Shown here: piece by piece, positions 26,099-35,816 of the stretch
How positions within the stretch are numbered: position 1 is the stretch's first letter
How the letters are laid out: the number at the start of each line of letters is the position of its first letter
Assembly (NCBI GenBank): GCA_913776195.1
Contig: CAJYMH010000021.1
Location: forward strand, 62,001 to 126,000
Length of the DNA stretch: 64,000 bases
DNA from: an uncultured Caulobacter sp.
GTDB taxonomy: Bacteria > Pseudomonadota > Alphaproteobacteria > Caulobacterales > Caulobacteraceae
Reading direction: 5' to 3'
Made by a program: the position numbers and the translations under genes
Notes under the pieces: model-generated
What the model was told of the DNA's origin: nothing
What the model saw: only the letters and a program-made list of their open reading frames with translations
Database searches by the model: none

Positions 26099-26836
26099 AT
26101 GCGTCTGTCGCCGATCGCCGCCCTCGCCCTCATCGCTCCCCTCGCCGCCTGTTCCACGGTCGTGGACACGGTGAAGGGGCCGAGCCTCAGCCAGATCGGC
26201 TACCCCGCCGCCCTGGTGCCTCAGCAGCAGGAAGTCATGGCCCTGGCCCCGCCGCGCTTCGCCCCCCAGGCGGCGTCGGCCAACTCCCTGTGGCGCGTCG
26301 GCGCGCGCAGCTTCTTCAACGACCAGCGCGCCAGCCGCGTCGGCGACATCCTGACGGTGAACATCCAGATCGCCGACAGCGCTCGCACCCAGAACCAGAC
26401 GAGCGCCTCGCGCGGCTCGACGTCGAAGGTGGGCGTACCCAATTTCCTGGGCCTGGAATCCAGCCTGGGCCGCATCCTGCCGGGCGGCTACGACCCGGCC
26501 AACGCGGTCAACACCAACTCGGCCACCAGCACGCAGGGTCAGGGCGCGGTGAACCGGGCCGAGCAGATCAACCTGACGGTGGCCGCAACGGTCACCGCCC
26601 TTCTGCCCAACGGCAACATGGTGATCCAGGGCACCCAGGAGGTGCGCACCAACGCCGAACTGCGCCAGCTGACCGTGGCCGGCATCGTGCGGCCGGAGGA
26701 CATCTCCAGCACCAACACCATCAAGCACACCCAGATCGCCGAAGCGCGGATCAGCTATGGCGGCCGCGGCGACATCAGCCGCGTCCAGCGCACGCCGGCC
26801 GGCCAGGCGCTGGTGGAGAAGTTCTCACCGTTCTGA
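26099..26836 (+). CDS. flgH: Flagellar L-ring lipoprotein FlgH
   Basis: Outer-membrane L-ring protein of 245 residues with a lipobox LAAC near residue 17. The conserved patterns LWRVGARSFFNDQRASRVGD, LTVNIQIAD and ANLPNGNMVIQG-type block (LLPNGNMVIQGTQEVRTNAE) are present, as is the C-terminal VAGIVRPEDISSTNTIKHTQ and IAEARISYGGRG. The ATG at 26099 has an AAGAGAG site; an upstream start at 26072 would overlap flgA. Confidence 0.96.
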   Translation: MRLSPIAALALIAPLAACSTVVDTVKGPSLSQIGYPAALVPQQQEVMALAPPRFAPQAASANSLWRVGARSFFNDQRASRVGDILTVNIQIADSARTQNQTSASRGSTSKVGVPNFLGLESSLGRILPGGYDPANAVNTNSATSTQGQGAVNRAEQINLTVAATVTALLPNGNMVIQGTQEVRTNAELRQLTVAGIVRPEDISSTNTIKHTQIAEARISYGGRGDISRVQRTPAGQALVEKFSPF

Positions 26837-26893
26837 TCCAAGCCAGAACCGACCCTTTCATGATGCGTTCTCCTCTTCGAAGGGAGGCGCGTC

Positions 26894-27370
26894 ATGAAGC
26901 GACGGCTTTCGGAATTGACGATTCTGGCCCTGTTGGGCCTTGGCGCCTGCGCACACGATCGCGGAGAGGTCGCGCCCGGCTATAGCTGGGTCTATCTCGA
27001 GAACCAGAGCGAGGGCGCCAAGCTGGCCTATGGTCTGCCCCACAGCGACGCCATTCTGTTGATGATGACCTGCAAGCCAGGCTCGCGGAATGTTGGCCTT
27101 TCCATGATCTCGGCTGACAAGAAACCCGAGTTCACGCTGATCTCGCGCCGGACGCAGGAGCGGGTCGTAGGGCGCTCCGTGCCGGACATGATGAGCGGCG
27201 CCCAGTTGATCGAGGCGTCCAGCCGCGCCGACGGCGCCGCCCTGGCCAGCTTCGATCGCACGGGCGACCTGGCGGTCGTCAGCCAGGGCCGCAGGTTCAA
27301 CCTCAAGGCCGGCAAAAATGACCGAGCTGAAGTGACCCAGTTTTTCCGTAGCTGCGGGCGAAGGGCCTAG
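26894..27370 (+). CDS. Putative lipoprotein of unknown function
   Basis: A 158-residue protein with a basic start and lipobox LGAC (Cys19), so probably a lipid-anchored periplasmic protein. I see no recognised domain. Two further Cys (57 in the TCKPG segment and 154 near the end) could form a disulfide. It begins 57 bases after flgH with a strong GGGAGG site, so it may be the last gene of the flagellar operon or independent. It is convergent with dxs, the two stop codons sharing one CTAG. Confidence 0.65.
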   Translation: MKRRLSELTILALLGLGACAHDRGEVAPGYSWVYLENQSEGAKLAYGLPHSDAILLMMTCKPGSRNVGLSMISADKKPEFTLISRRTQERVVGRSVPDMMSGAQLIEASSRADGAALASFDRTGDLAVVSQGRRFNLKAGKNDRAEVTQFFRSCGRRA

Positions 27371-29280
27371 GCCCGTCGGCCCGCCGTCGCGCTGTTGCTG
27401 ACGCCCAGCGCGGCCAGGGCTCCGGCGGCGATGCCGGCGGCGTCGAGCCCGGCCTCGGCGTACATCAGGTCAGGCTTGTCCTGATCTTGGAAAACGTCAG
27501 GCAGGACAAGCGTCCTCACCTTCAGGCCGCGATCGAACGCGCCATGCTCGGCCAAGGCCTGCAGCACGAAGGCGCCGAAGCCGCCCATGGCGCCTTCCTC
27601 GACGGTGATCAGCGCCTCGTGCTCCCGCGCCAGACGCAGGATCAGGTCGATATCCAACGGCTTGGCGAACCGGGCGTCGGCCACGGTGGCCGACAGGCCG
27701 CGGGCGGCCAACAGGTCGGCGGCCTTCAGCGCCTCCTCCAGACGCGTGCCGAAGGACAGGATGGCGACGGCCGTGCCCTCACGGACGATACGGCCCTTGC
27801 CGATCTCCAGCGGCTCCACCGTGGCCGGCATCTCCAGACCCCAGCCCTCGCCGCGCGGATAGCGGAAGGCGCTCGGGCGATCGTCGATGGCGGCGGCGGT
27901 GGCGACCATGCGGGCCAGCTCAACCTCGTCGGCGGCGGCCATCAGCACCATGCCGGGCAAGGCCCCCATGAAACCGATGTCGAAGGTCCCGGCGTGCGTG
28001 GGGCCGTCGGCGCCGACCAGACCGGCGCGGTCCATGGCGAAACGCACGGGCAGACGCTGAATCGCCACGTCGTGGACGACCTGATCATAGCCGCGCTGCA
28101 GGAAGGTCGAATAGATCGCCGTGAACGGCTTCATGCCGTCAGCGGCCAGACCGGCGGCGAAGGTCACCGCGTGCTGCTCGGCGATGCCGACGTCGAAGGT
28201 CCGCTGAGGGAAGTGCTTGCCGAACAGGTCCAGGCCCGTGCCCGAAGGCATGGCGGCGGTTATGGCGACGATCTTGTCGTCCTTCTCCGCTTCCTTGATC
28301 AGGGCTTCGGCGAAGACCTTGGTGTAGCTGGGCGCGACGGCGGCGGCCTTGGCCTGCTGGCCGGTGACCACGTCGAACTTGACCACGCCGTGATACTTGT
28401 CGGCGGCGTTCTCGGCCGGAGCGTAACCCTTGCCCTTTTGGGTCACGACGTGGACCAGGACCGGCTTGTCCTGAAATTCCTTGGCGTTCTTCAGCACCGG
28501 CACCAGGGCGTCGAGGTCGTGACCGTCGATAGGGCCGACATAGTAGAAACCGAGTTCCTCGAAGAAGGTGCCGCCGGTGACCATGCCCCGGGCGTATTCC
28601 TCAGCCTTGCGGGCGGCGGCCTGGAGCGGGCGCGGCAGGTGCTCGGCCACGCTCTTGCCCAGTTGGCGGACCCGGCGATAGGCGCCGCCGCTGACAAGCT
28701 TGGCCAGGTAGGCGCTCATGCCGCCCACTGGCGGCGCGATCGACATGTCGTTGTCGTTCAGCACCACGATGAGGCGCTTGGTGGTGTCGCAGGCGGCGTT
28801 CATGGCCTCGTAGGCCATGCCCGCGCTCATGGAACCGTCGCCGATCACGGCGATGACGTTGTTGTTCTCGCCCTTGGCGTCACGGGCGGCGCAGAAACCG
28901 AGCGCGGCGGAGATCGAGGTGGCCGCGTGGGCCGCCCCGAACGGGTCGTATTCGCTCTCGGCCCGCTTGGTGAAACCGGACAGCCCGCCGCCCTGGCGCA
29001 GCGTCTTGATGCGATCGCGGCGGCCAGTGAGAATCTTGTGCGGATAGGCTTGGTGGCCGACGTCCCAGATCAGGATGTCCTTGGGCGTCTCGAACACATG
29101 GTGCAGGGCCACAGTGAGTTCGACGACGCCAAGGCCTGCGCCCAGGTGCCCTCCGGTCACGGAGACGGCGTCGATGGTCTGGCTGCGCACCTCGTCGGCG
29201 AGCTGTCGCAGCTCAACCAGGGAAAGCCCGCGGGTGACGGCAGGCGAGGAGACGCGATCAAGAAGCGGCGTGGATGACAT
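27367..29280 (-). CDS. dxs: 1-deoxy-D-xylulose-5-phosphate synthase
   Basis: First enzyme of the MEP pathway: condenses pyruvate and glyceraldehyde 3-phosphate, using thiamine diphosphate. Length 637 residues, typical. The ThDP-binding pattern [20 protein letters not shown], the conserved [17 protein letters not shown] region and the C-terminal transketolase-type half ([15 protein letters not shown] and RYPRGEG) are all intact. It is downstream of ispA, as in many alphaproteobacteria, so the precursor and prenyl chain synthase are made together. Confidence 0.97.
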   Translation of the reverse strand: MSSTPLLDRVSSPAVTRGLSLVELRQLADEVRSQTIDAVSVTGGHLGAGLGVVELTVALHHVFETPKDILIWDVGHQAYPHKILTGRRDRIKTLRQGGGLSGFTKRAESEYDPFGAAHAATSISAALGFCAARDAKGENNNVIAVIGDGSMSAGMAYEAMNAACDTTKRLIVVLNDNDMSIAPPVGGMSAYLAKLVSGGAYRRVRQLGKSVAEHLPRPLQAAARKAEEYARGMVTGGTFFEELGFYYVGPIDGHDLDALVPVLKNAKEFQDKPVLVHVVTQKGKGYAPAENAADKYHGVVKFDVVTGQQAKAAAVAPSYTKVFAEALIKEAEKDDKIVAITAAMPSGTGLDLFGKHFPQRTFDVGIAEQHAVTFAAGLAADGMKPFTAIYSTFLQRGYDQVVHDVAIQRLPVRFAMDRAGLVGADGPTHAGTFDIGFMGALPGMVLMAAADEVELARMVATAAAIDDRPSAFRYPRGEGWGLEMPATVEPLEIGKGRIVREGTAVAILSFGTRLEEALKAADLLAARGLSATVADARFAKPLDIDLILRLAREHEALITVEEGAMGGFGAFVLQALAEHGAFDRGLKVRTLVLPDVFQDQDKPDLMYAEAGLDAAGIAAGALAALGVSNSATAGRRA

Positions 29281-29316
29281 TTGAACTATCTAATCCGTCC
29301 GAAAGCGCGAAGCGAG

Positions 29317-29335
29317 CGCTGACGCAGCGTCAGCG
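29317..29335. repeat. Hairpin overlapping the ispA stop
   Basis: CGCTGACG and CGTCAGCG are perfect 8-base arms around a 3-base loop. The hairpin covers the ispA stop codon, 37 bases before dxs. It may reduce read-through or adjust the ispA/dxs ratio. No T-run follows. Confidence 0.4.
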
Positions 29336-30229
29336 ACGGCGATCCAGTACGAAATCAACGCTTTCGCGCAGGGTTTCGGCCGCGGAGCCGAACAGATCAA
29401 GGTGCGCCTTGGTCTGTGCGGCCAATAGCTCCACCCGCTCCTTGGCGGCGTCGACGCCCAGCAGCGTGACGTAATTGGCCTTGCCCTTGGCGGCGTCCTT
29501 GCCGCCAGCAGCCTTGCCCAGCAGGTCCTGGTCGCCTTCGACGTCCAGCAGGTCATCGACAATCTGGTAGGCGAGGCCCAGGTCCTGCGCGAAGGCCATA
29601 AGGGCCGAGCGTTCGGCGTCCTTGGCGCGGGCCAGGATCAGCGGGATTTCGAAGGCGTAGGCGATCAGGGCGCCCGTCTTCAGACGCTGCATGCGCGCCA
29701 CGGCGCCCAGGTCGTCACGCACGCCCAGCAGGTCGATCATCTGCCCGCCGCACATACCCTTGGCTCCCGACGCGATCGCCAGGCGGCTGATCAGCTGGGT
29801 GCGGATATTGGCGTCGTCGTGCGTATCGGGGTGCGCAAGAATCTCGAACGCCGCCGTCTGCAGCGCGTCCCCGGCAAGAACCGCCGTCGCCTCGTCATAG
29901 GCCTTGTGCACCGTGGGGCGGCCACGGCGCATGTCGTCGTCGTCCATGCTGGGCAGGTCGTCATGCACCAGGCTGTAGGCGTGGATGCACTCCAAGGCGC
30001 AGGCGGAGCGCAGCACCGGGCGCTCCTCCAGATCGAACATCTTCGCCGTCTCCAGGGCGAAGAAAGGGCGCAGACGCTTGCCCGGCCCCAGCGCGGCGTA
30101 GCGCATGGCCTCGGTCAGACGCGATTCCGGACCGTCGGCGCGCGGCAGCAGGGCGTCCAGCGCCACAGTGACGAGATCGGCGGCTTCGACGAGCCGATGC
30201 TCCAGGGTCTTGCCGTTCAGCACGCTCAA
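29330..30229 (-). CDS. ispA: Polyprenyl (farnesyl/geranylgeranyl-type) diphosphate synthase
   Basis: Chain-elongating prenyltransferase of 299 residues. The first aspartate-rich motif ([17 protein letters not shown]) has the two extra residues between Asp clusters seen in bacterial FPP synthases, and the second is [22 protein letters not shown] near residue 50 matches the substrate-binding pattern. The product chain length cannot be fixed from sequence alone. It overlaps csaA by four bases. Confidence 0.92.
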   Translation of the reverse strand: MSVLNGKTLEHRLVEAADLVTVALDALLPRADGPESRLTEAMRYAALGPGKRLRPFFALETAKMFDLEERPVLRSACALECIHAYSLVHDDLPSMDDDDMRRGRPTVHKAYDEATAVLAGDALQTAAFEILAHPDTHDDANIRTQLISRLAIASGAKGMCGGQMIDLLGVRDDLGAVARMQRLKTGALIAYAFEIPLILARAKDAERSALMAFAQDLGLAYQIVDDLLDVEGDQDLLGKAAGGKDAAKGKANYVTLLGVDAAKERVELLAAQTKAHLDLFGSAAETLRESVDFVLDRRR

Positions 30230-30576
30230 AACAGCCTCCCGCCGTTGGGAGCGTCACGATCCACGTCCAGCAACACCACCGCGCCGTCCTTGTCCGGGAA
30301 GCCCAGGCAAAGGACTTCCGACATCATCGGGCCGATCTGGCGCGGCGGAAAGTTGACGACGGCGGCCACGCGACGGCCCGCCAGTTGTTCCGGCGTATAG
30401 AGCTGAGTGACCTGGGCGGAGGACTTCTTGATTCCGATGTCGGGGCCGAAATCGATGGTCAGCTTGAAGGCCGGTTTGCGCGCCTCAGGGAACGGCTCGG
30501 CGTTGACGATGGTGCCCAGGCGGATATCGACCTTGGTGAAGTCATCGAAGGTGATTTCCGGCGAAAGCCCCCGCAT
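30226..30576 (-). CDS. csaA: CsaA-like tRNA-binding domain protein
   Basis: A 116-residue OB-fold protein of the EMAP/tRNA-binding family. [20 protein letters not shown] and the C-terminal [21 protein letters not shown] match CsaA, a proposed secretion-related chaperone that can bind tRNA. Unusually it is inserted between xseB and ispA, overlapping both (one base with xseB, four with ispA), so translational coupling is likely. Confidence 0.88.
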   Translation of the reverse strand: MRGLSPEITFDDFTKVDIRLGTIVNAEPFPEARKPAFKLTIDFGPDIGIKKSSAQVTQLYTPEQLAGRRVAAVVNFPPRQIGPMMSEVLCLGFPDKDGAVVLLDVDRDAPNGGRLF

Positions 30577-30818
30577 CAGGCGAACTCCGCCGGCTCGACG
30601 CCCGTCGCGCCGCCGGCGCCAAGGACGATCTTTTCCACGCGCAGACGGGCCGCTTCCAGCTTCTTCTCGCAGTGGGCCTTCAGGGCGGCGCCGCGCTCGT
30701 AGATCTCGATCGAGCGCTCAAGGGGAGCCTGGCCGGATTCCAGCTCGGAGACGATCTTCTCCAGCTCGGCGAGGGCTTGCTCGAAGGACAGGCCCGACAG
30801 ATCTGCGGCGTCGGTCAT
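30576..30818 (-). CDS. xseB: Exodeoxyribonuclease VII small subunit
   Basis: An 80-residue protein with the XseB helical pattern [20 protein letters not shown] followed by a second helix ([20 protein letters not shown]). XseB binds XseA to make exonuclease VII. xseB upstream of ispA and dxs is a common operon order. The first gene of this transcript; 71 bases separate it from the gene upstream. Confidence 0.93.
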   Translation of the reverse strand: MTDAADLSGLSFEQALAELEKIVSELESGQAPLERSIEIYERGAALKAHCEKKLEAARLRVEKIVLGAGGATGVEPAEFA

Positions 30819-30889
30819 GGGGTCTCTGGTGTTCGAAAGGAGCGGCCACCCTAGTCAGGCGGGGCGGACGGGGCAACGCCGGAAGGCGC

Positions 30890-31504
30890 CTACCGCTCGT
30901 AGCGCTTGGCGTTCCAGTAGCGGAAGCCCCCGTCGCTGACCTTGCGCCAGCGGCGCTTGGCCAGGGCGCGGCCGATCATGACGTTGAAGAAGCCATGCGC
31001 CACCAGAAGCACGTCCTGGCCGGCGTCGGCGAACCCCTCCAGCACGGCGGCCGCCTCGTCCGCGCGCTGCTCGGCCTGCTTTCGGGTCTCCTGTCCGCCG
31101 TGGTGGTCGAGAAACCACCACCAGAAGCGGGACCAGAAGCCCCACATCTTCGGCGACAGCTTGACCCATGAAGGCCAGGGCGGTCCGGGAAGCGGCGCCT
31201 CGATGAACAGGGGATCCTGCGCGAAGGCGCGGCCGCCCGCTAGCATCGTGGCGCTCTCGATGGAGCGGATGCGGGTGGAGGCGATGATCGTGCCGGCGCG
31301 ACTCGCCGCCTCGATCAGGTCGGCGGGCGGCTTCTGGCCCGCGCGCAGACTGCCTGGCTCGTAGGACTCGGTCCACCACTTGCCATAGCTGACAGCGTCG
31401 AACCGCACCTTGCGCGAGATGGCGGGCTCGCCGTGACGGACGAGGGTGATGCTCCCCGATCGGGCGGGGACGCGCCCGGGTTCGGCGGTCGAAGCGTCAG
31501 CCAT
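30890..31504 (-). CDS. Histidine phosphatase family protein
   Basis: A 204-residue phosphoglycerate-mutase-like protein. The catalytic RHG motif (LVRHGEP, His24) and a second histidine in VAHGFFNVMIGRAL near residue 153 are present. A tryptophan-rich region lies between (FWSRFWWWFL), which is uncommon and could sit at a membrane or in a hydrophobic pocket. The ATG at 31504 is preferred over a GTG two codons upstream. The substrate is unknown. Confidence 0.78.
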   Translation of the reverse strand: MADASTAEPGRVPARSGSITLVRHGEPAISRKVRFDAVSYGKWWTESYEPGSLRAGQKPPADLIEAASRAGTIIASTRIRSIESATMLAGGRAFAQDPLFIEAPLPGPPWPSWVKLSPKMWGFWSRFWWWFLDHHGGQETRKQAEQRADEAAAVLEGFADAGQDVLLVAHGFFNVMIGRALAKRRWRKVSDGGFRYWNAKRYER

Positions 31505-31546
31505 AATCACCGGAAAGATTAGCCGCCGAGGCGGCTTCGCCCTTCC

Positions 31547-32467
31547 TCACCCCTCCTGAAGCGCCCGAACATGGGCCAGGGCGGAACGCCCCAGAGCCTC
31601 TAGGTCGTAACCGCCCTCGAGCGATGAGACAATACGTCGCCGCGAACGGCTCGCAGCAACGGACATGATCGCCCGCGTCGCCCAGGCGAAATCGGCCTCT
31701 TCCAGCGACTGACTGGCCAGCGGATCACGGGCGTGGGCGTCGAATCCGGCCGAGACGATGATCAGCTCCGGCGCGAAGGCGTCGAGCTGGTCCATCAGCG
31801 CCTCGAATCTGCTGCGCCAGATTTCGCGCGGGGCGTGGGGCGGCACCACGGCGTTGGCGATGTTGCCGATCCCCCGCTCGGACGGATCGCCGGTGCCCGG
31901 ATAGAGCGGCGACTGGTGGATGGAGGCCATGAAGAGGCTCGGATCGTGTTCGAACGCCGCCTGGGTTCCGTTGCCGTGATGGACGTCGAAGTCCACCACC
32001 GCCACCCTGCCCAGCCCCGCCGCCTGAGCCGCGCGCGCCGCCACCGCGACATTCGAGAAGACGCAGAACCCCATGGCCGTTTCGGGCTCCGCGTGGTGGC
32101 CGGGCGGGCGCACGGCGCAAAAGGCCCGATCGATCCGTCCCGCCGCTACATCCCGCACCGCCTCGACGACCGCGCCAGCAGCCCGCCGGGCGGCGTTCAG
32201 GCTCCCGGGCGCCAGGATGGTGTCCGGATCCAGGATATGCTGACCAGAGCCGGAGCCAGCGGCGAAAATGTCGTCCACGTACCGGCAAGGATGGACACGT
32301 TTGAGGTCCGCGCGCTCCACCAGGGGCGCCTCATTGATCTCAAGATCGAGATTGGCGTCGTCCTGCAGGGCGTCGATCACCGCCCGCAGGCGCTCCGGCC
32401 GCTCCGCGTGACCATGGCCCGGCTGGTGGTCGAGCATGTCCAGGTGGGTGAACAGCGCGACGGTCAT
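31547..32467 (-). CDS. Histone deacetylase-like amidohydrolase
   Basis: Zinc-dependent deacetylase of 306 residues. [20 protein letters not shown] carries the tandem catalytic His; [12 protein letters not shown] and SAGFDAH supply the Asp-His-Asp zinc site. Bacterial members act on acetylpolyamines, acetoin pathways or small-molecule amides rather than histones. It follows the HxlR gene by four bases in the same direction, so they may be cotranscribed, but no functional link is obvious. Confidence 0.9.
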   Translation of the reverse strand: MTVALFTHLDMLDHQPGHGHAERPERLRAVIDALQDDANLDLEINEAPLVERADLKRVHPCRYVDDIFAAGSGSGQHILDPDTILAPGSLNAARRAAGAVVEAVRDVAAGRIDRAFCAVRPPGHHAEPETAMGFCVFSNVAVAARAAQAAGLGRVAVVDFDVHHGNGTQAAFEHDPSLFMASIHQSPLYPGTGDPSERGIGNIANAVVPPHAPREIWRSRFEALMDQLDAFAPELIIVSAGFDAHARDPLASQSLEEADFAWATRAIMSVAASRSRRRIVSSLEGGYDLEALGRSALAHVRALQEG

Positions 32468-32471
32468 GCGA

Positions 32472-32819
32472 TCAGCCCGCCGCCTTCATCTGACCTGCGA
32501 GCACATTCTCGTCGCCCCAGGCCTTCAACGCCAGGATCACCGGCTCCAGACTCCTGCCCCGCGAGGACAGCGCATATTCCACCCGCGGCGGCACCTCGGC
32601 ATAGACGGTGCGGACGATCAACCCGTCAGCTTCGAGCTCCCGCAATTGCTTGGTGAGCATCCGCTGGGTGATTGCGCCCAGATATCGGCTGAGCGCGTTG
32701 AAGCGCATGCGCCCCCCTTTCAGGAGATGGAAAAGGATCACGCCCTTCCACTTGCCGCCGATGAGGTCCAGCGTCGCCTCGACACCGCATTCCTTGGGAT
32801 CGTTCATGGGTCCAGGCAT
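32472..32819 (-). CDS. HxlR-family transcriptional regulator
   Basis: A 115-residue winged-helix protein of the HxlR/YodB family. [20 protein letters not shown] begins the DNA-binding domain, followed by [21 protein letters not shown] cysteine sits at residue 11 in ECGVEATL (residue 7 if the ATG at 32807 is used), the position of the redox-sensing cysteine in YodB and HypR. It is divergent from a quinone oxidoreductase with a palindrome between them, so an oxidant- or quinone-responsive switch is likely. The start at 32819 gives the family length and clears the palindrome. Confidence 0.85.
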   Translation of the reverse strand: MPGPMNDPKECGVEATLDLIGGKWKGVILFHLLKGGRMRFNALSRYLGAITQRMLTKQLRELEADGLIVRTVYAEVPPRVEYALSSRGRSLEPVILALKAWGDENVLAGQMKAAG

Positions 32820-32837
32820 GCCAATAGTATCCAAAGA

Positions 32838-32860
32838 GGTACTACATACAGAAAAGTACC
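32838..32860. promoter_or_regulatory. Putative HxlR operator
   Basis: GGTACT and AGTACC are perfect arms 11 bases apart, lying 19 bases upstream of the HxlR gene. An overlapping second dyad (TAGTA at 32825-32829 and TACTA at 32840-32844) extends it. TACT/AGTA cores are reported for YodB-type operators. Confidence 0.65.
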
Positions 32861-32934
32861 GTACTTGCGCATAGCGTAGCGCGGGGCGATCTGTCCGTCG
32901 ACGGCGATGAACCCGCCCGAAGGAGAACACCAAG

Positions 32935-33942
32935 ATGAAAGCCGTCGGCTTCCGCGCGCCTTCCCCTATCGATACCCCAGAGGCCCTGTTGGACCTGGAG
33001 CTACCCGCGCCCGTCGCGGCCGGCCATGACATCCTGGTTCGGGTGAAGGCCGTTTCGGTGAACCCCGTGGATACCAAGGTCCGCCGCAGCGCCCAACCGC
33101 CAGAGGGTGAGGCCCGCATCCTGGGCTACGACGCCGCCGGCGTCGTTGAGGCTGTCGGAGATCAGGTCACCCTGTTCAAGGCGGGCGACGAGGTGTTCTA
33201 CGCCGGCGCCATCGGCCGCCCAGGCACCAACGCCGAACTGCATCTGGTCGACGAGCGCATTGTCGGCCGCAAGCCGAAGACTCTGTCGTTCGCAGAGGCC
33301 GCGGCCATGCCGCTGACCTTCATCACCGCGTGGGAACTGTTGTTCGACCGCTTTGGCGTCAAGCCGGGCGGCGGCGACGGGCAGGCCCTGATCATCATCG
33401 GCGGCGCGGGCGGTGTCGGCTCGGCCATGATCCAGATCGCCCGCCAGCTAACCAAGCTGACCATCGCCGCCAGCGCCTCGCGGCCGCAGACGCAAGCCTG
33501 GGTTCGAGAGCTTGGCGCCCATCATGTGTTCGATCACACCAAGCCCCTGGCCGACGAGCTGAAGCGCCTGGGCCTGGAGAACCCGCCCTACATCGCCTCG
33601 CTCACCCACACCGCCGACCACTTCGAGTCCGTCGCGGCGGCCATCGGCCTGCAGGGCAAGATCGGGGTGATCGAGGCCGACCGCGCCATCGACCCCCGCC
33701 CGCTGCATCACAAGGCCGCGTCTCTTCACTGGGAGTTCATGTTCGCCCGCCCGATGGGCACGCCGGACATGATCGAGCAGCACAGGCTGCTGAACGCCGT
33801 CGCCGATCTTGTCGACGAAGGCCGCATCCGCACGACCCTGGCCGAGGTGGCCGGCGGCATCAACGCCGTCGACCTGATCAAGGCCCACGCCCAGGTCGAA
33901 AGCGCCCGCACTATCGGCAAGGTGGTTCTGGAAGGCTTCTAG
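32935..33942 (+). CDS. Zinc-type alcohol dehydrogenase-like quinone oxidoreductase
   Basis: Medium-chain reductase of 335 residues related to NADPH:quinone reductases. The nucleotide-binding motif [17 protein letters not shown] lies near 160. [15 protein letters not shown] and [13 protein letters not shown] are typical of the family, and the catalytic zinc ligands of true alcohol dehydrogenases are absent. A strong AAGGAG site precedes the ATG. It is probably controlled by the divergent HxlR regulator and reduces quinones or enones. Confidence 0.88.
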   Translation: MKAVGFRAPSPIDTPEALLDLELPAPVAAGHDILVRVKAVSVNPVDTKVRRSAQPPEGEARILGYDAAGVVEAVGDQVTLFKAGDEVFYAGAIGRPGTNAELHLVDERIVGRKPKTLSFAEAAAMPLTFITAWELLFDRFGVKPGGGDGQALIIIGGAGGVGSAMIQIARQLTKLTIAASASRPQTQAWVRELGAHHVFDHTKPLADELKRLGLENPPYIASLTHTADHFESVAAAIGLQGKIGVIEADRAIDPRPLHHKAASLHWEFMFARPMGTPDMIEQHRLLNAVADLVDEGRIRTTLAEVAGGINAVDLIKAHAQVESARTIGKVVLEGF

Positions 33943-33974
33943 ACGCGAGGACGGCGCGGCGGGTATCTGGCCTC

Positions 33975-34487
33975 ATGAGCCTGATCATCCGCCGCGCCAT
34001 CACCGCTGACGCCGACGCCCTTTGCGCGGTCGGCAGGGACACATTCATAGAGACCTTCGGTCATCTCTATCCGGCGCGAGATCTGACGGACTACCTGGCT
34101 CATGCCTATGGTCCGGCCCGCATCACCAGCGACCTAGCCGATCCCGACAAGGCCATGTGGGTGGTCGAAACCGCGGACGGCGCGGTGGTCGGATACGCCC
34201 TGGCGGGTCCCTGCGACCTGCCGCACGAAGAGGTCACGCCAGGCTGCGGCGAGCTGAAGCGCATCTACATCCTGAAGGCCCATCAGGGCGGCGGGGTCGG
34301 ATCGCGTCTGATGAAGACGGTGTTCGACTGGCTGGAACGGCCGGGGCGCCGTATCTGGATCGGCGTCTGGTCCGAGAACTTCGGCGCTCAGCGCTTCTAT
34401 GAGCGGGCCGGCTTCGCCAAGGTCGGCGAATACATCTTCCTGGTCGGCCAGACCAAAGACCTGGAGTTCATCCTCAGCCGGGGATGA
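33975..34487 (+). CDS. GNAT family N-acetyltransferase
   Basis: A 170-residue acetyltransferase. ELKRIYILKAHQGGGVGSRL (about 95-114) is the acetyl-CoA binding motif A with Q-x-x-G-x-G/S, and SENFGAQRFYERAGFAKVGE is the C-terminal motif B. It begins 32 bases after the quinone reductase and may be cotranscribed. The acceptor is unknown. Confidence 0.85.
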   Translation: MSLIIRRAITADADALCAVGRDTFIETFGHLYPARDLTDYLAHAYGPARITSDLADPDKAMWVVETADGAVVGYALAGPCDLPHEEVTPGCGELKRIYILKAHQGGGVGSRLMKTVFDWLERPGRRIWIGVWSENFGAQRFYERAGFAKVGEYIFLVGQTKDLEFILSRG

Positions 34488-34543
34488 CGGCGGGCGCTCC
34501 TTGAGCCTATCCTGCGCGTTCAAACGCTCGTTGGACGCCGCCC

Positions 34544-35722
34544 ATGTTTCTGAACTTCTTCTCCGAGCTTCGCCAAGCCAAGGTGCCGGTGACGCTTAAG
34601 GAGTACCTGCTGTTGATGGAGGCGTTGGACAAGGATGTCATCAACCGGTCGGTTGAAGACTTCTACTACCTGTCCCGCGCCGCCTTGGTGAAGGACGAGA
34701 AGAACCTCGACAAGTTCGACCGGGTGTTCGGCCACGTCTTCAAGGGGCTGGAGAACGCCGCCGAGGGCTTGACCGCCGACATTCCGGCCGAGTGGCTGAA
34801 GGCCCTGACCGAGAAGTTCCTCACCGAGGAGGAGAAGGCCGAGATCGAGGCCATGGGCGGCTTCGAGAAGCTGATGGAGACCCTCCAGGAACGTCTGCGC
34901 GAGCAGAAAGAACGCCACGAGGGCGGCAACAAGTGGATCGGCACCGGCGGCACGTCGCCTTTCGGCGCCAATGGCTACAATCCTGAAGGCGTCCGCATCG
35001 GCCAGGACAAGGGCCGGCATGGCCGGGCCGTGAAGGTCTGGGACAAGCGCGAGTACAAGAACCTCGACGACAGCGTCGAGCTGGGCACCCGCAACATCAA
35101 GGTCGCCCTGCGCCGCCTGCGTAAGTTCGCCCGCCAGGGTGCGCCGGAAGAGCTGGATCTGGACGGCACCATCCGGGGCACCGCCGAGAAGGGCTATCTC
35201 GATATTCAGCTGCGGCCGGAGCGGCGCAACAGCATCAAGGTGCTGCTGTTCTTCGACATCGGCGGCTCGATGGACAGCCATATCAAGCTTTGCGAAGAGC
35301 TCTTCAGCGCGGCCAAGACCGAGTTCAAGAACCTGGAGTTCTTCTACTTCCACAACTGCCTCTACGAGAGTGTCTGGAAGGACAACCGCCGCCGCCAGAC
35401 CGAGAAGACGGCCACCTGGGACGTGCTTCACAAATACCCCAGCGACTACAAGGTCATCTTCGTCGGCGACGCGACCATGAGCCCGTATGAGATCACCTAT
35501 CCCGGCGGCTCGGTGGAGCACTGGAATGAAGAGCCAGGCGCCATGTGGATCGACCGCGTGACCCAAATCTACGAAAGCGCTGTGTGGCTGAACCCGACGC
35601 CGGAACGGCACTGGGACTACACCCAGTCCATCGGCGTCATGAAGCAGCTGATGAACGACCGCATGTATCCGCTGACCCTGGAGGGTCTGGACAAGGCCAT
35701 GCGTGAGTTGGTGCGGGGGTAA
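34544..35722 (+). CDS. VWA domain (CoxE-like) protein
   Basis: A 392-residue cytoplasmic protein. The N-terminal helical half begins MFLNFFSELRQAKVPVTLKE, typical of CoxE/VWA proteins that partner with MoxR AAA ATPases. A von Willebrand A domain starts near 230; its metal site reads DIGGS at 238-242, where the usual motif is DxSxS, so Ser is replaced by Gly. A later Asp is present in VGDATMSPYE. No MoxR gene lies in this window next to it. It probably assists protein or cofactor maturation, but the client is unknown. Confidence 0.82.
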   Translation: MFLNFFSELRQAKVPVTLKEYLLLMEALDKDVINRSVEDFYYLSRAALVKDEKNLDKFDRVFGHVFKGLENAAEGLTADIPAEWLKALTEKFLTEEEKAEIEAMGGFEKLMETLQERLREQKERHEGGNKWIGTGGTSPFGANGYNPEGVRIGQDKGRHGRAVKVWDKREYKNLDDSVELGTRNIKVALRRLRKFARQGAPEELDLDGTIRGTAEKGYLDIQLRPERRNSIKVLLFFDIGGSMDSHIKLCEELFSAAKTEFKNLEFFYFHNCLYESVWKDNRRRQTEKTATWDVLHKYPSDYKVIFVGDATMSPYEITYPGGSVEHWNEEPGAMWIDRVTQIYESAVWLNPTPERHWDYTQSIGVMKQLMNDRMYPLTLEGLDKAMRELVRG

Positions 35723-35786
35723 CTTACGGGCGTTCAGTAACCGCTTGTTTTACTGGACGCTTGCGTCAGTTTCATACGGCCGTAAG
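35723..35786. promoter_or_regulatory. Nested inverted repeats before the TetR gene
   Basis: An outer pair CTTACGG (35723-35729) and CCGTAAG (35780-35786) encloses an inner 11-base pair GCGTTCAGTAA (35730-35740) and TTACTGGACGC (35750-35760) with one mismatch. The element lies 30 bases upstream of the TetR start and suits an autoregulatory operator; it could also form a stem after the VWA gene. Confidence 0.5.
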
Positions 35787-35816
35787 ACTGCCCTTGCGTA
35801 ATGGGGATTACCGCCT

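Noticed and set aside
32820-33119. 100-residue N-terminal extension of the HxlR protein
   Set aside because: It runs antisense through the reductase gene and its promoter; family length and Cys position fit the ATG at 32819.
33330-33974. Extension of the GNAT frame into the quinone oxidoreductase gene
   Set aside because: It is a shadow frame of the reductase; the GNAT fold begins at 33975.
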